The notes under the pieces are model-generated. The model was not told where the DNA came from, made no database searches, and saw only the letters and a program-made list of their open reading frames with translations. 64,000 nucleotides of DNA from NCBI RefSeq assembly GCF_051106095.1, contig NC_135784.1, positions 150,509,428 to 150,573,427 on the forward strand. The letters are read 5' to 3'. The translations under genes were made by a program, and so were the position numbers. The stretch comes from Pogona vitticeps. Lineage: Eukaryota > Chordata > Lepidosauria > Squamata > Agamidae. Positions within the stretch are counted from its first letter, which is position 1. Every line of letters starts with the position of its first letter. This document shows, piece by piece, positions 36,601 to 48,300 of the stretch.

Positions 36601-39600
36601 AAATAAAAAAACAACAACCCACAACATTTTCTTTGCTTTCTCTTAAAGGGCTGGTGGAAAAACTGCCTGCCACGAAAGCCACCACCATGGATCCTATCCA
36701 CACCAGAAAAGTAGAAGCCCCATGACAGGAGCCAGAAAGTTGTAGGTAGGAAAGCTCTGGGGACAGTTGGTGCACTCTAGCAAAGACGTCACCTGATTGC
36801 CATCTCTAAGAGTACAGCAACCAGCCCCTGCAGCACTCCAAACAACGGGCTGAATAGCCCGGGTAGTCAGCCTCTCTGTTTAATCATCTGATCTGTAGCC
36901 TGCTTCATACATTTGGCAGACCACAAGCAAATGACTCCCTCAAGAGCAAGCGGGACTGCGGTTTAACCCTTTGCTTGGCTGGGCTTGCATATGGAAGCAC
37001 TTTTTTTTGTTGGGAGCAGTGCTTTTACGTTAGTCCTACATTCACGGCCATTACCACTGCAATTTCTTGAAAAAGTATTTTTGTCCCTTCTGGAGCTGGT
37101 GTGGCCACAGATAAACGCTTAAGGTTATATGAAGTGTGTGGATAGTGGGTAGATCCTGGGCAGATTAAAAGCTTGGAAGTTGCCACATGGGCTTCTAGAA
37201 ATAAGTCCAGAAGGGAGAACAATAACGTCCTCCAGTGTCTCATAGATGAATTCAGGGAGTTAGGAGTGACAAAAAATACACCAAGCCCCTGCTGTAACCC
37301 AGGTTTCTGTTCAGAAAATCAACTTTCTTTTTCACTCCACTTCACCACCAAACTTGGAAAAATTGGTTCTAAGTCCAGAAAATATCCCAGGATTTCAGGA
37401 GGGAGCTGTTGCCAAGTCACAATGGTCTTATCCACACAATCATACCATTTTGTCTGGCAGAGGGTCAGTTTTACTCTTGTCCTGCACAGGATTAAGGACA
37501 TGATCCTTCATAATAGTAGCTTGGTGTGGCAGGAATGCCCTCTTCTAGAACTCACAGCAGCAACATTGAAGCTGGAAAATGTAGTTCTTCTCTTGAAGAG
37601 TGCACTGAGGATGATGACTTATTATCTTTTCAGCCATCAACATTTCAGGGTTAATGATATTGTGGAGGTTTCATCACTTGGAGATTGCCAGTCAGTGACA
37701 TAATTCTACTGGCCTGTTTTGTGAATGTTTCTTCTTGCTTATTTTTGAAATACATTGATTTTATTTTTAAGATAAGTTTAGATTAGAAGCACTGCAGTTT
37801 CAGCATGGAGGCAATCTTTTCACTTAAAAAAAAAAAAGATTCCAAGAAAATAAACACTTTAAAAATGTACTGCAAGTGGATTGTTACTGATGGATGCTCA
37901 CTCTGAAATATATTTGTTAGTCCGGCACCATAATATATTTGTTTTTTCATTTTGTTTTTAAATGCATAATGATCTCCTGAAATGTTTTACCCATTTTCAT
38001 ATTGTTGTTTTCATATTCTGCATAGGAGTGCCTATTTGACTAAGTTCGTTTTTAATTTAAAGTTACAAAAGTAGCACAATTATCTTTCAAGGCGATGTCC
38101 TATGGCTGTTCTTCCATCCTTATCCATCCTCTACATGCAAATTCAGTGCTTTATGGTTGCTTTCCAGCGAAGTTGGTGCTGTTGCATTCAGACAAAAAGG
38201 CAGTAGGGGTATGCTGTAATAACATGTGCAAATGACAAAGGTTTCTGCCATTTGCATCCACTTTGCCCACACATCTTTGTCAACTCCATGAACAGTTTCC
38301 AAGCATTCTAATTTCAGGGAACCCCTCCTGTGTGGATCTGTCCCCTGGGGGTCACTTAGGCAGGTGCCACTGAATCCTTGCAAGATTCTTCCAAGGGCAG
38401 ATACTGGCAGAGTGTGGACTTCCAGAGATTGTTACACTGTGTCTCCCATCAGCCGTAGCCAGCCTAGCCAAGGGCAAAATATGCTGAGAGTTGAATTCTA
38501 TAGGGCTGTGCTTTGTCCATCTGGTTCTTTGAGAGCAAAATACTGTAGCCACTTAATTACACCTCCTCCTGTTGCTAAATTTTCAGTTTGTAGCTGAGGC
38601 AAGGAAGACCTTTCTGAGTTGACAGCTGTATAACCTGGGGGAAAGTGACTTGAGGGCAATGTGCTGGTGGTAGGCGAGGGCTGAGTCTGTATGGACACCA
38701 CGGGTGCCCAGGCAGGCGTGACTATAGCAAAAATGGGCAGGGACAGCTCTCTTCGCCTTTCCCCTCTCCTCTATACAGCTACTGCAGAGAACCTCCTGCA
38801 GCCTGAATCTCTCTTCCTGATTGTGGTCTGATTTTTCCCAGGACATGATCATCAGCCTGAAGAACAAGATTGCACTTCATGCACGAGAAAGTGAGGAGCA
38901 AAACCGGCGTGTCCGTGAGGAGAAAGAGGTGGTGCTGAAACAGCTGCAGAAGCTGAAGTGCCAGATGAACCGGGCAAGAGCCAGGGCCCGCAGCCATTTG
39001 GCCAAGCTGACTATGGAGAGCAGCGGGGCACTCAAAGTGCTGGAACATGTGGTGGCGAAGGTGAAATGTCCCATGGATGCCGCAGGGCACTCCTGGCTTG
39101 ACCTTCTTCCCCCTCTTGAAAAAAAAAGATACAGGGAGGAAAATGAAAGTGGGAAAATAAAGATGGTAGCGAGGAGTGTATTAACTTTAAGTGATCTCTG
39201 GGGGCCTTAAGGATTCCAGACTCCAAAACAAAGTCTAGAGGAGAAAATAGTTGTAGATGTGCTAACTTTGGCCACATATTTCTGGTGGGGTTCTACTCCC
39301 TGACTGGAACCAAGTCTCATGTAGCCTTCTGACCCTCAGCCTTTCATGTCCAGCTGGAAAGAGGTGGTCTCCTCTCTACCCATGCAGGAGGGTGCTTTCT
39401 AAGTTAAAGGGCCAAAAGAAGCCTTGGAATGATAGTTAGGTAAGGTGTTGTAAATTTGCTGCTAGATATCCCTAACTTCTGCCCTCAATGGAACTACAGA
39501 CTGTACTGTAGTCATGTGGATCATTGCCCCTACCAAACCTAATGGAGAACAATGTCCAATTCTTATTGCTTCCTTTCACCTCAGGGAGAACTGATCCTTC

Positions 39601-40825
39601 GCCTGGCTGAAATGTGTCGGAGGTTGGAGTCCGAAGAGGAGAAGGTGCTGCCATTTTATGCTAGCTCCCTGAGCTGGGATGAACAGAGGGCTGCAGATAA
39701 GGTGGTCCTGGAGAAACCGGCAGAGCCACTAGCTGAGGTAAATAGCTTGAAGGTAGATATGGGTGGGGTGCACCTCTATCTGCTTCACTGACAAAGAAGG
39801 CATTATCCTCTTAGTTCAGTGCCTGGATTAATCGCTTTTGGAAGTTCAGGATTATCCTGTTTCCTTAGGGCTTTGTCAGGTTGGCATTCACTGCTCTTCT
39901 GTTTCAGACCAGATGGGAGAGTTGAGGCAAAACTACCACGGGCAAGGGGAGGCTTTGACCCTGAGATGAGCAGCAGTTATGGGGAGACATTTTCACTGAG
40001 ACTTTGGCAGGAGAGGAAGGTGGAAGTCCTAATTTTGATCAGATCCTTTCTCCAGTCCATGTCCCGGCCATGAATGGTAAGGGGAAGCAGGTGGCATGAT
40101 TAGCTTCATGTGTAGTTTGATCTTCCAATGTTTGTTCTGTCTGTGGCTCTATTCCCAGAATGCATCATTTCTGCCCACCCCCTTTATTCAAACAGACCTG
40201 CCTAAAGTGCTGATTTGATTGATTTATTGATTGGTTGGTTGATTGATTGATTGATTGGGTGCTGTTTCGCTGCTGCTGCCATCCAGCCACAAGAAATTAT
40301 GTTTTCAACTAGTCCCAAGGCAGTTACATTCCCAAAAAAGCCTATTTAGATCTAAGACTGCCCAGGAGCTGAGTATTTCATGCAACACCACTACCAATTC
40401 CAAGCAGGCATACCTGTCTGGCCACCACCCTGCCTGCTGCACACAGTAAGATAGGAGTAGCAGTATAATGACATGCAACTAGCCAGAGCTTCTGCCTTTT
40501 TTTAAAACAGATGATGCAGGACTATGTGGGTCTGGAGCGCTTCTGGCAAAGATACAACAAGGTGAGGCTTGAACAGCTCTCTCTAGAGCAGAATAAAGAA
40601 GCCCTGCTCCAAGACAACCTCAAGTTAAGGCAGCTGCTCAAGCAATATCTAGATGGCATCTCAGTGAATGATGAGGTTCTGAGCCAGATCAATCCGTTAA
40701 TGATTGTTAACCAACAGAGTATTCTTCCATCCCTGCCCCAGGCTGTGCCTGTGGGAGAGGCCCGGGTCAAGCGGCCTATCTATAATGTTATAGAGGCCGC
40801 GCAGGAGGTCTCACGAATCCTGTAA
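30470..40825 (+). CDS. CCDC65: CCDC65 / DRC2, dynein regulatory complex subunit 2 (complete)
   Basis: Eight coding exons (30470-30601, 32907-33074, 34137-34306, 34391-34529, 35986-36183, 38842-39060, 39585-39737, 40511-40825) join without a break to 497 codons; human is 484. The protein is mostly coiled coil rich in E, K, Q, L and R. Family landmarks read along its length: [19 protein letters not shown] (about 12-30), [18 protein letters not shown] (~80-97), [17 protein letters not shown] (~105-121), TEATEDRK (~240), [14 protein letters not shown] and [20 protein letters not shown] near the C-terminus. Known: with DRC1 it forms the base of the nexin-dynein regulatory complex on doublet microtubules of motile cilia and flagella, and human loss causes primary ciliary dyskinesia. 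The start has no in-frame upstream alternative. All junctions obey GT/AG. The last exon's end is supported by ATTAAA at 40947. Confidence 0.97.
30890..31330. repeat. Possible antisense retroelement 3' end in CCDC65 intron 1
   Basis: Starts with a poly-T/A-rich stretch (about 30905-30990) then unique-looking DNA with no frame I can name. The T-rich start suggests an antisense LINE tail. Confidence 0.3.
32357..32612 (+). repeat. tRNA-derived SINE, near full length, in CCDC65 intron 1
   Basis: Complete layout: A-box-like ACAGCTCAGTGGTTTAGG, B-box-like GGGAGTTGGATTCC, shared body, then a tail GTCAGAATTGACAGGACGGC and (ATT)n. Best representative of the family in the window. Confidence 0.8.
32907..33074 (+). 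CDS. CCDC65: CCDC65 coding exon 2
   Basis: Acceptor ACAATGCAG|GAA, donor ATTAAG|GTGAGC; 56 codons, [20 protein letters not shown] and onward to CKDSVIK. Confidence 0.95.
34137..34306 (+). CDS. CCDC65: CCDC65 coding exon 3
   Basis: Acceptor CCTTTCAG|TCT, donor [31 protein letters not shown] and onward to EFDTE, with the arginine codon split across the short 84-bp intron. Confidence 0.95.
34391..34529 (+). CDS. CCDC65: CCDC65 coding exon 4
   Basis: Acceptor TTCCACCAG|GAA completes the split arginine; the donor is AAG|GTGTGA. Encodes [20 protein letters not shown] and onward to DDVKNK. Confidence 0.94.
35986..36183 (+). CDS. CCDC65: CCDC65 coding exon 5
   Basis: Acceptor TTCTACCCAG|AAC, donor ATGCAG|GTGGGT; 66 codons, [20 protein letters not shown] and onward to KLQKMQ. 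Confidence 0.95.
36190..38840. other. CCDC65 intron 5
   Basis: 2.66 kb without a recognised exon. An open stretch at 37173-37703 shows no family resemblance or splice context. Confidence 0.6.
38842..39060 (+). CDS. CCDC65: CCDC65 coding exon 6
   Basis: Acceptor TTTTTCCCAG|GAC, donor GCGAAG|GTGAAA; 73 codons, [20 protein letters not shown] and onward to EHVVAK. Confidence 0.95.
39585..39737 (+). CDS. CCDC65: CCDC65 coding exon 7
   Basis: Acceptor TTTCACCTCAG|GGA, donor GCTGAG|GTAAAT; 51 codons, [20 protein letters not shown] and onward to EPLAE. Its second half looks less conserved against human (recalled). Confidence 0.95.
40511..40825 (+). CDS. CCDC65: CCDC65 coding exon 8 (last)
   Basis: Acceptor TTTTAAAACAG|ATG; 104 codons and TAA. 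Encodes [20 protein letters not shown] and onward to [10 protein letters not shown], matching the family C-terminus. Confidence 0.95.
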   Translation: MMQDYVGLERFWQRYNKVRLEQLSLEQNKEALLQDNLKLRQLLKQYLDGISVNDEVLSQINPLMIVNQQSILPSLPQAVPVGEARVKRPIYNVIEAAQEVSRIL

Positions 40826-40946
40826 GACAGCACCTGGGGATTTCCAAGGATTTGCATCTGTCTTGTTGATGGGTCCCAGCTGAACCAGAGACCTGTATTG
40901 GGACTTTTTGGAGAAGTCTGTTCCCAAGAGAAGTTGCCTTGAAAGA

Positions 40947-40952
40947 ATTAAA
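40947..40952 (+). other. Polyadenylation signal of CCDC65 (ATTAAA)
   Basis: The common variant ATTAAA lies 122 nt after the CCDC65 stop. A canonical AATAAA follows at about 41408, so a longer 3'UTR is possible. Confidence 0.5.
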
Positions 40953-40999
40953 CAGAGTTGAGCTGATGTGTCTAGGAATCTTTGTGCTCTGCAAGTAGA

Positions 41000-42140
41000 A
41001 TCGTGGGCAAGGCTTTTTATGTTATATCCAGAAAGATCTCAGCGCCACACCTATGCATAAGCTTTTAAAAACTCTACCTCTTGCTCAAAGCAAAGCAAGT
41101 GCATAAACAAAAACATGGAAAAAGCAAACCTGTTGTGGGATATCTGGTGTGACGCAAAGACAGAAAATGGGTGTTTTGAAACATGCTGATACTCTGGCCT
41201 GTTTGTGCATATGGTTAGTTTGCCTTCCTCTTTCCAATTTGTTGCATTTTTATTTAAGTCTTCCTTCATTAACCCCACTAGACAACACCAATCCCGTATT
41301 TTGAAGCAATGCAGAAAAAACTGTACAATGTTACCTCAAATTTGGCAAATTTGCTTACACTTGTTTTGCAGCTGGCCATGTGGGAAGTAGTTTGGCTTTG
41401 TTTCTAAAATAAAGCCTATGGGGTGAGGCTCAGGCACATAGTCCCCGAGGGTATAATTTATACTGCAACTCCCCAATCCTGTGGACAACCTCATAAGTAG
41501 GAATATACATAATGATCTGCTGTGTCCAGCAGCAGGATTTAACGTGTGCTCTCAGGCTATATTCATATTTACTACCTTATGTATGCTTTGTGCCTCTTCA
41601 ACCAGCACAGATGCTCCCAGCATCTCTAACACGCCCTCAGTTGTTTGGTGTGGGTGCTGAGATCTTCATTAGTATTTCTTAAATGCTATAACAGGGAGAT
41701 GAAATAACTGTTAAAACTAGTTGAAGCTCATAGTGTACATGCACCTCAAGGATCTGAAAAGCTCCCTCAATGCAGACCTCTGTTTCAGCACAATCTGTAT
41801 CACTGAATGTACACAGCTAATGGGAGTTCAGAATGTTTTAAACCAGTAACTGCTGCTCACAAAATATATTCCTAGATGGCCTTCAGTGTTTTACTAGTAA
41901 CCGTTTCATGTACCTGGTTTCATGTCAAAAGCATTCACAGTAATGGTTCCTAGACAGCCTTTCCTGGTTAAAGGAAATTCATACTCCCAGCTGAAGAGGT
42001 CAGTTCTTCCCATTCTAACCTCTGGGCGTTTGGCTGGAGGGTGTTCCACTTGCATTTATGTTCCCTAATCCACCCCTGCACGCGCACTTTCCATCTCAAG
42101 ACAGAAATAGCCACAAAGCTGTATTTTTTATGTATATATA
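41000..42140. other. CCDC65-FKBP11 convergent intergenic spacer
   Basis: Holds the 3'UTR tail options of CCDC65 and no recognised exon. An AATAAA for the plus strand lies at about 41408 and a TTTATT (minus-strand AATAAA) near 41249. Confidence 0.55.
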
Positions 42141-42155
42141 AAAAAGGTGGGGTGA

Positions 42156-42161
42156 CTTTAT
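42156..42161 (-). other. Candidate polyadenylation signal overlapping the FKBP11 stop codon
   Basis: The minus strand reads AAG AAA TAA AG across the end of the coding region, so AATAAA includes the stop codon. If used, the 3'UTR would be only about 10-30 nt. Confidence 0.45.
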
Positions 42162-42375
42162 TTCTTCTTGGCTTTGTTTCTTTTTTCCTCCTTGAGTTTC
42201 TTCTTCGATACCCGGGGTGCCTGGGCCTTGTGGTAGAGATAGTAGCCAATGAGCCCCAGCAGTGCTGGGACAAGCACAATGCTGAGCAGAGGTAGCACAT
42301 CATTCAGCGTCTTCTGCCAGTAGCTGGCTCTGGAGAGCTCGACTAGCTCCACCTCAAACTGCAGGACTGCATCAG
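42158..42375 (-). CDS. FKBP11: FKBP11 coding exon 6 (last)
   Basis: End of the FKBP domain ([13 protein letters not shown]), membrane segment and lysine tail, then TAA. Acceptor CTCTCTCCAG|CTG. The stop codon overlaps an AATAAA signal. Confidence 0.96.
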
Positions 42376-45300
42376 CTGGAGAGAGGAAGGAGTTCAGTGA
42401 GATATGGCTGGGGGTGGGGTTTGGGGCTGGAAATAGGAAAACTACCCTATAGGCAAGACAGAGATTGAGTAGGCGAATCATTACACAGGAAATCTGGCAC
42501 ACCCGTGTAATTCATCCTCAGCAGCTGAGGAAAAAAAACATGGTTTGTGCTTCTGCAGCTACAGGAGTAGGTCTCTATCAGACAAGGGAAACAAGAGTCG
42601 CCTAGTGCTATCTTCCTTTTACTAGGCAAAATCTCTTTCCAGCCCCCTCTCCAAGATTACCATAGGGCCCATTGTGGAAACTGTGCCTATTTGCAGGTTG
42701 TGGAATTACAGCTTCTACCAGTTCTCCCCACTGGATAGGCAGATTTGATGAAAGCTGAGGTTCAAGAATGGCCAGAAGGACACAAATACTGTAGCCCTGG
42801 TGTAGGGTCACTCTCTGACTCTACACAGGAGACTGAAAGAGCTGCATTTACCCTCTTCATGTGGGTATCATGGTATGGCACAGTTGACCAGGAGATGCCA
42901 GTGCAGCAGTCCCCATAACTCTATATTTGTACTCTGGCTGATACGATTTAAAAATTGTCCCAAGTGATGACTGGATTGTCCACACAGTGTACCAGGCTAC
43001 TGTGGCTGAGGGCTGCCAGCCAAGGCATAAGCAAGTGAAGCAAAGGTTTCTTAACTAATTGAAATTATAGTCTAACCCTTGGTTGATTCCAAGATATGCT
43101 TATTAACTAAGTTGATAAGTGGGTTTGAAGCATAGATGTGGTTACATGCAGAACGCATGGGATAGCCACAGAACAGAAAACAATGGTCTTAGTGATAGGT
43201 GATCAACCTAGGACTCCTTCAGGAGATGCCATCCACTTGTGACCCAGTCCTGGTACCACCCAGCAGGCAAGATACCTTAATTCCTAACCTAATACAGTAT
43301 TCTGAGCCAACTGTGTCTGGAATCACAGCCTCTCCACAAGAGTCATGTGTACTCATTTACACTCTGGCAATCTCTGGTGCTTCAACTTCCCTCACAAGCC
43401 CAATTCTCCTTTCTGCCCTCCCCAACTATTGTAGAGAAATCCCTTCTTAGGAGGTTCTCCAGTGACAGTTCACATGGAATTGTTTCACATCATAAGAATG
43501 CTGATAGTGCTCCAGGAAATGCCTGGCCCTCTTAATATTGTACTGAACAGGCAACAGTAAGGTGTGATGAGACCAACAGCATCTGCAATGTCTCTCCATC
43601 TCTGACCCTCAACCCCAAATCACAGCAAAGATTCCATATGAACATCTCTTGGGGAGACAAGTGGACAAGTAAATCTGTAAAAACATAGGCTGATAGGCAT
43701 GTAAGAACATCCCCATCAGCCAAGAGGTCCTGCAGAATGCTCAGTGAGAAGGTGCTCAGGGACTGCCAGCCTACCTGGGACAGCTGGTGGGGAACCTCGT
43801 TTGCCATACGCCAGGTGAGGGGGAATGATGACTCTCCGCTTCTCTCTGTCAGAAAGAAGAAAGACAATGTCAGTATCTCAGGGCAGGACAGGACATCTGC
43901 ACACACTTCGCTTGAATTCAGTGGGTTTTGTAAAAGGGATCTGTTGGGCATATATCAACTGGAGCTTTCGGTGAAATAAGCTATGCCGTCATCTTTGGTG
44001 GGGAGCCAGATTCAGAGGAAAATCTGGATAGACACGTCAGACCAGTTTTTCCTGACTTCATAGGTTTGTATGGCTGGACCCAAAGCTCTTAAGCTTTATC
44101 ATAGTGAATGTTCTCAAATTAAGAAATGAAGGATTTCTGAGTTTAACATGAGATTAGACACAGCAGTGGAACAAAAGAATTGTGACATGCATTAAAGTCT
44201 GCAAGAGAGTTTGAGCGAAGATATCTCAAATAAGGAAAAGCATTACGGCAATAACTTAACATATTACCAAGTGGAAAATTTCTCCATTTACCTTCAACAT
44301 CAGAAATTGCCCTAATAAATATAGAACATATTTACACCAAACTTGTGTGTTAAGTTTAGTGATATACCAAACCTGCATGTAATAGCATTCCCTTCAGAAT
44401 CCTATGAATTGTTCAGATTGCTAATATAAAGATTTACTGTCAAAAACCTTTATCTCAGTTTCCACTGCCAGCTTGTGAACTGAACAGTAGGTGTGGGGAG
44501 GGGCTCTCTATTCTGGCCATAAGTTGCTTACTCCGCCTGCACAAGATGGTGCAGTTCCCAGGAAAAGGCCATTGATGTACAGTCCAAGAGTGCAATCCTA
44601 GGCATGTACACCGGAAAGCAGTTCCCAATGAATCAAATGAAATGTATTCAAGAGTTAAGTGAATACAAGACTACTGCCTCAGTCTGTAGAATATATCCGT
44701 GCCACAGAGCTGGGTGAAACAGTCTGGCCCTGTTCATCTGAAGACTTACTAGTCACTGGGAAAATTTCAGCCATGATCCCCACAACCCCTAACAAGAGAT
44801 TGTTTTAGTATGAAACAAAAGAGCTGCAACCCCCCCCCCTTAGATCTTTACTACCCTTAGCCCTTTAGCTGATAGAGGAAGCCATGCAGCAGGTTTCCCT
44901 GTGAGCTCTGCACGTCTGCGGAAATGAGCAGTTCAGGCTGAGCTTTCAGGCAAGGAAATGGGAAGGCAAAGCACCCTGTGGCTTTGACAGGTACAGGGAG
45001 CCAGTCTAAGTCTTCTTAGGAAGCAGAGGATGCAACTTCGTAGTGGCTCTTAATTCTTCTGACCAGTAGACAAGGGCAGAACGTGTTTCTCTTCAGCTCT
45101 GCTCCAAATTTAAGCTGTGATTGCTTACTCGTTTACCATTGGAGAAGCTCCATTGACTCCATTTGGACTTATTTCTGAGTAAATACGTACAGCTATGCAT
45201 TGTTAAAGTAAAATTATGTATTAAATATTCTACATGCCTGCTAAGGCATTATCTCTTTCAAATTTAGCAAATTCTCTAGATTCTAGGCAGTGACCCAGCC

Positions 45301-48300
45301 ACAGGCAAACAAATGTTGTAAGTTACTTACCCCACACACATGTCCAGTAGACCCTGTTCCAAGCCTGATGAGAAGGGGAAAAAAAGAAGAAACACGTGGA
45401 GAAGAATATCTGGGGAGATGGATTTTTGTGGCTCTCTGTGTACTCAAGATCCTTTCAGGGGGAGGGATATTGACTTCACTGCTTACTGAAGACCTAAATA
45501 TGTCCTGATAAATTAACGTAGTACTGTTTTCCTTTAAACTTCTTCCCTTCATCTAAAACATTCTAAAAACATGGCATCTAGAACTGGACGTAGAAACTGT
45601 AAGATCAGACGAATGAGGAATAAAAAGGAACTATTATTCCCATCGACACTAAACAGGTATGGTTCTAATAACCAGTCTAAAATTCCATTAATCAGCAATC
45701 ACTCTCACTAAATTCAATGGCACATTTATAAAGGTTTGTGCCAAAAGCAGTTTTTGGTTCTTTTTGTGTGTGTTTTGGTAGCTGGCAATGGCATCACACT
45801 AACTCCTGTTCAGATTATGATCAACTACACTTCGGAAAAACATTTCACCCACATTGCTGTCTAGACGGACATTCCTCTATCCTCTACCTGTGTGTTCAGT
45901 AGGGGAAACAAAATTTCTTCTTCCATGCCTGTCTATTTTCCTTGGTGCATTCCCTAACTAATCTCATTACCCAAATGTCCTGGGATGTTACCTGGGATGA
46001 CTTGTCTTTTGCCCAGTTCCACTAGCAATGGGTCACGGGTAAGGGAGGTATCAATAATGCGGCCATCCTCAAGGGTACCCTGCAAAGAAATGCATTTGTT
46101 TATTTTATTTACTTTCCGCCTTACCTCCAGTGTAGGGACCCAAGGTGTCTCACAAATTATTAAGAAACAACACACCATGCATGCAGAGTGCCCATATTAG
46201 CAATTCAGTGGATGCTAACCAGACTGAGAGCTCAGGCTTGCCCAATTCCTAAATGGCTTTTTTAAAAAGCCTAAAAGAAATGTTAAAGAGAAGTGGAGAA
46301 TCATATCAACAAAATTGATTAGTGGCAATTTTGTACAGAATAGGATAATTCCACACTATTTTAAAAATAAATACAGTAATTGCCTTAAGAAAGGCATACA
46401 TTTCCCTCTCTCCCACTGAATGAAATGCCTCATAGCGGCTGCTCTGGCATACATGTGTATCACCTAAAAACAGTTGCTTATTTTAGCTTTATGCAAAAAT
46501 GTTTATGCTAAAAATGTTCAAATTCCTTAATCAGCAAGAACTCATTTGATCAGTTGACTAGGATTAATAGGACGAAGGAGCTGATATAGCTCAGTGGGTC
46601 AGAGCACATGGCTGCAGGATCAGGGCTGGGAATCCAGCTCCTCATTATGCTTTCTTGGAGAGGGACTGGCCAAGATCATCAAGAGCAGGTATAGCTGGTG
46701 GGATGACATTCCCTGCCACCTGTATAGCCTTAGGCAAGCCGCATGGTCCCTGGGAGCCACCAGAAGGAGGGACTTGTAAGCCCCATCTCCAGACTTTATA
46801 ACTAGAAATCTCTATGTGGATCACCATAAGTCAGAACTGATCTGACAACACAGAATTATGAAATGATCAAGTTGACAAAGTGTCAAGTGTTCTCAGGTGT
46901 CAATACACAGTTAAGCCTCCTTTTGTTTTCCATGTGTAAGAAAACATCATGGCAATGCTATGACCAAGGATAAAGTAAAATGCTACTGAATGCCATAGGA
47001 CTTAGTCCCAGGCAAATGTGTAAGCTATTTACAGCATAGGGTTGCAAGCTTAAACTTTGAAAACACCTCACTCTGCAATGGAGAGTGGGGGTTTTTCAAT
47101 CACAAGCAGCAATAGAATGGTTACATTTATGCTGCCACCTTAAGCAAAGATAACATACACATTTATGCATGCACAAACACAGGTGTGCACACACCTTTTT
47201 GCATGCACTGGTGCCTCTACGTGTCTTTATGGGTCTCTGTCCATGAGAAGCTGCGTTCCATCCTCACAGTTCTTTTTACCTGCAGCCCTCATTCCTTAAC
47301 TCAGAGACATGAGGGGATGGGCTTTATGTTGCAGGGCATTTGCTTTAATTGTTTACAAATATAATTTAACATCCAACCCTTTAATTCAGTAAGAACTCAC
47401 AGGGCAGTTTACAAAAATAAAACAGTGAACAGGTCAATTGAAAGACAATGTAAAACAAAACAAAAATAAAAAGAAGCGGGTGAAAGGAGGGGGAAATCAC
47501 TATCTTATAACAATAGGTACTAAGAGGTTTTAAAGCCTGGATAAATAAATACAACTTTGACATCAAAAAAAGAGCTGGTATCCAGAGTGTGACTTTGAGG
47601 AGTGTGGATGACTGCCACCAAGAAAAAGGTTTTGTTTGCCCCGCTTCAGAAGGTGAAGGTCCTCAGACCGGGCAGTGAACATGATGTCAGCACTGGTTGT
47701 TTATGGGCCAAATGGAAAGAGAAAACCTCATGCCACCATTTTGAGCTGTGGACTGCCTCCAGATACCTACATGCTGACTTTCAGATGCCAGGCACCTAAA
47801 GCTCTCTATATAGGATGCTGTGAGTTACAACCAGCCTCCTTGAATCAGGCGCCAAAACAGACTGCCAGCTAGTGGCACAAGGCCCTCTGTCTCAGTCCAA
47901 CTCATTTTTCCTCATGGGGGGGAAAAGGGGGAAGGGAGAGAGGCAACTCAAGCTTTTGAGGCAGCTTTCAAGTAGTATAGTCCTGCTTCCAACATCTGGA
48001 AGTGACCAGAGCAAAGAGATCAATAGCCATGTTTTTTGAGGAAAGCCTGTTATCAGGAATAAGGATGGCCAATATCTCCCGGCCTCCGCCGGTTTTATTG
48101 CAAGCGTCTGGGGGTAAAAACACACGGGTCTCGTCAGATCTGGAGGTCTCACACGTCCAAAGACAAGCTCAGCTGCCCCGTTTCGGCAAGAACGTGTCCT
48201 GATTCGAGGGGCCTCGTGGGCTTCGCTTCGGCATTACAGCGTGTGCGTGAGGCGGACAACTGTGACTCCCTCCCCCCTCACCCCCCAATGTGGTTTTTTT

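Noticed and set aside
37173-37703. 176-codon plus-strand frame in CCDC65 intron 5
   Set aside because: No domain, no family resemblance, no splice context.
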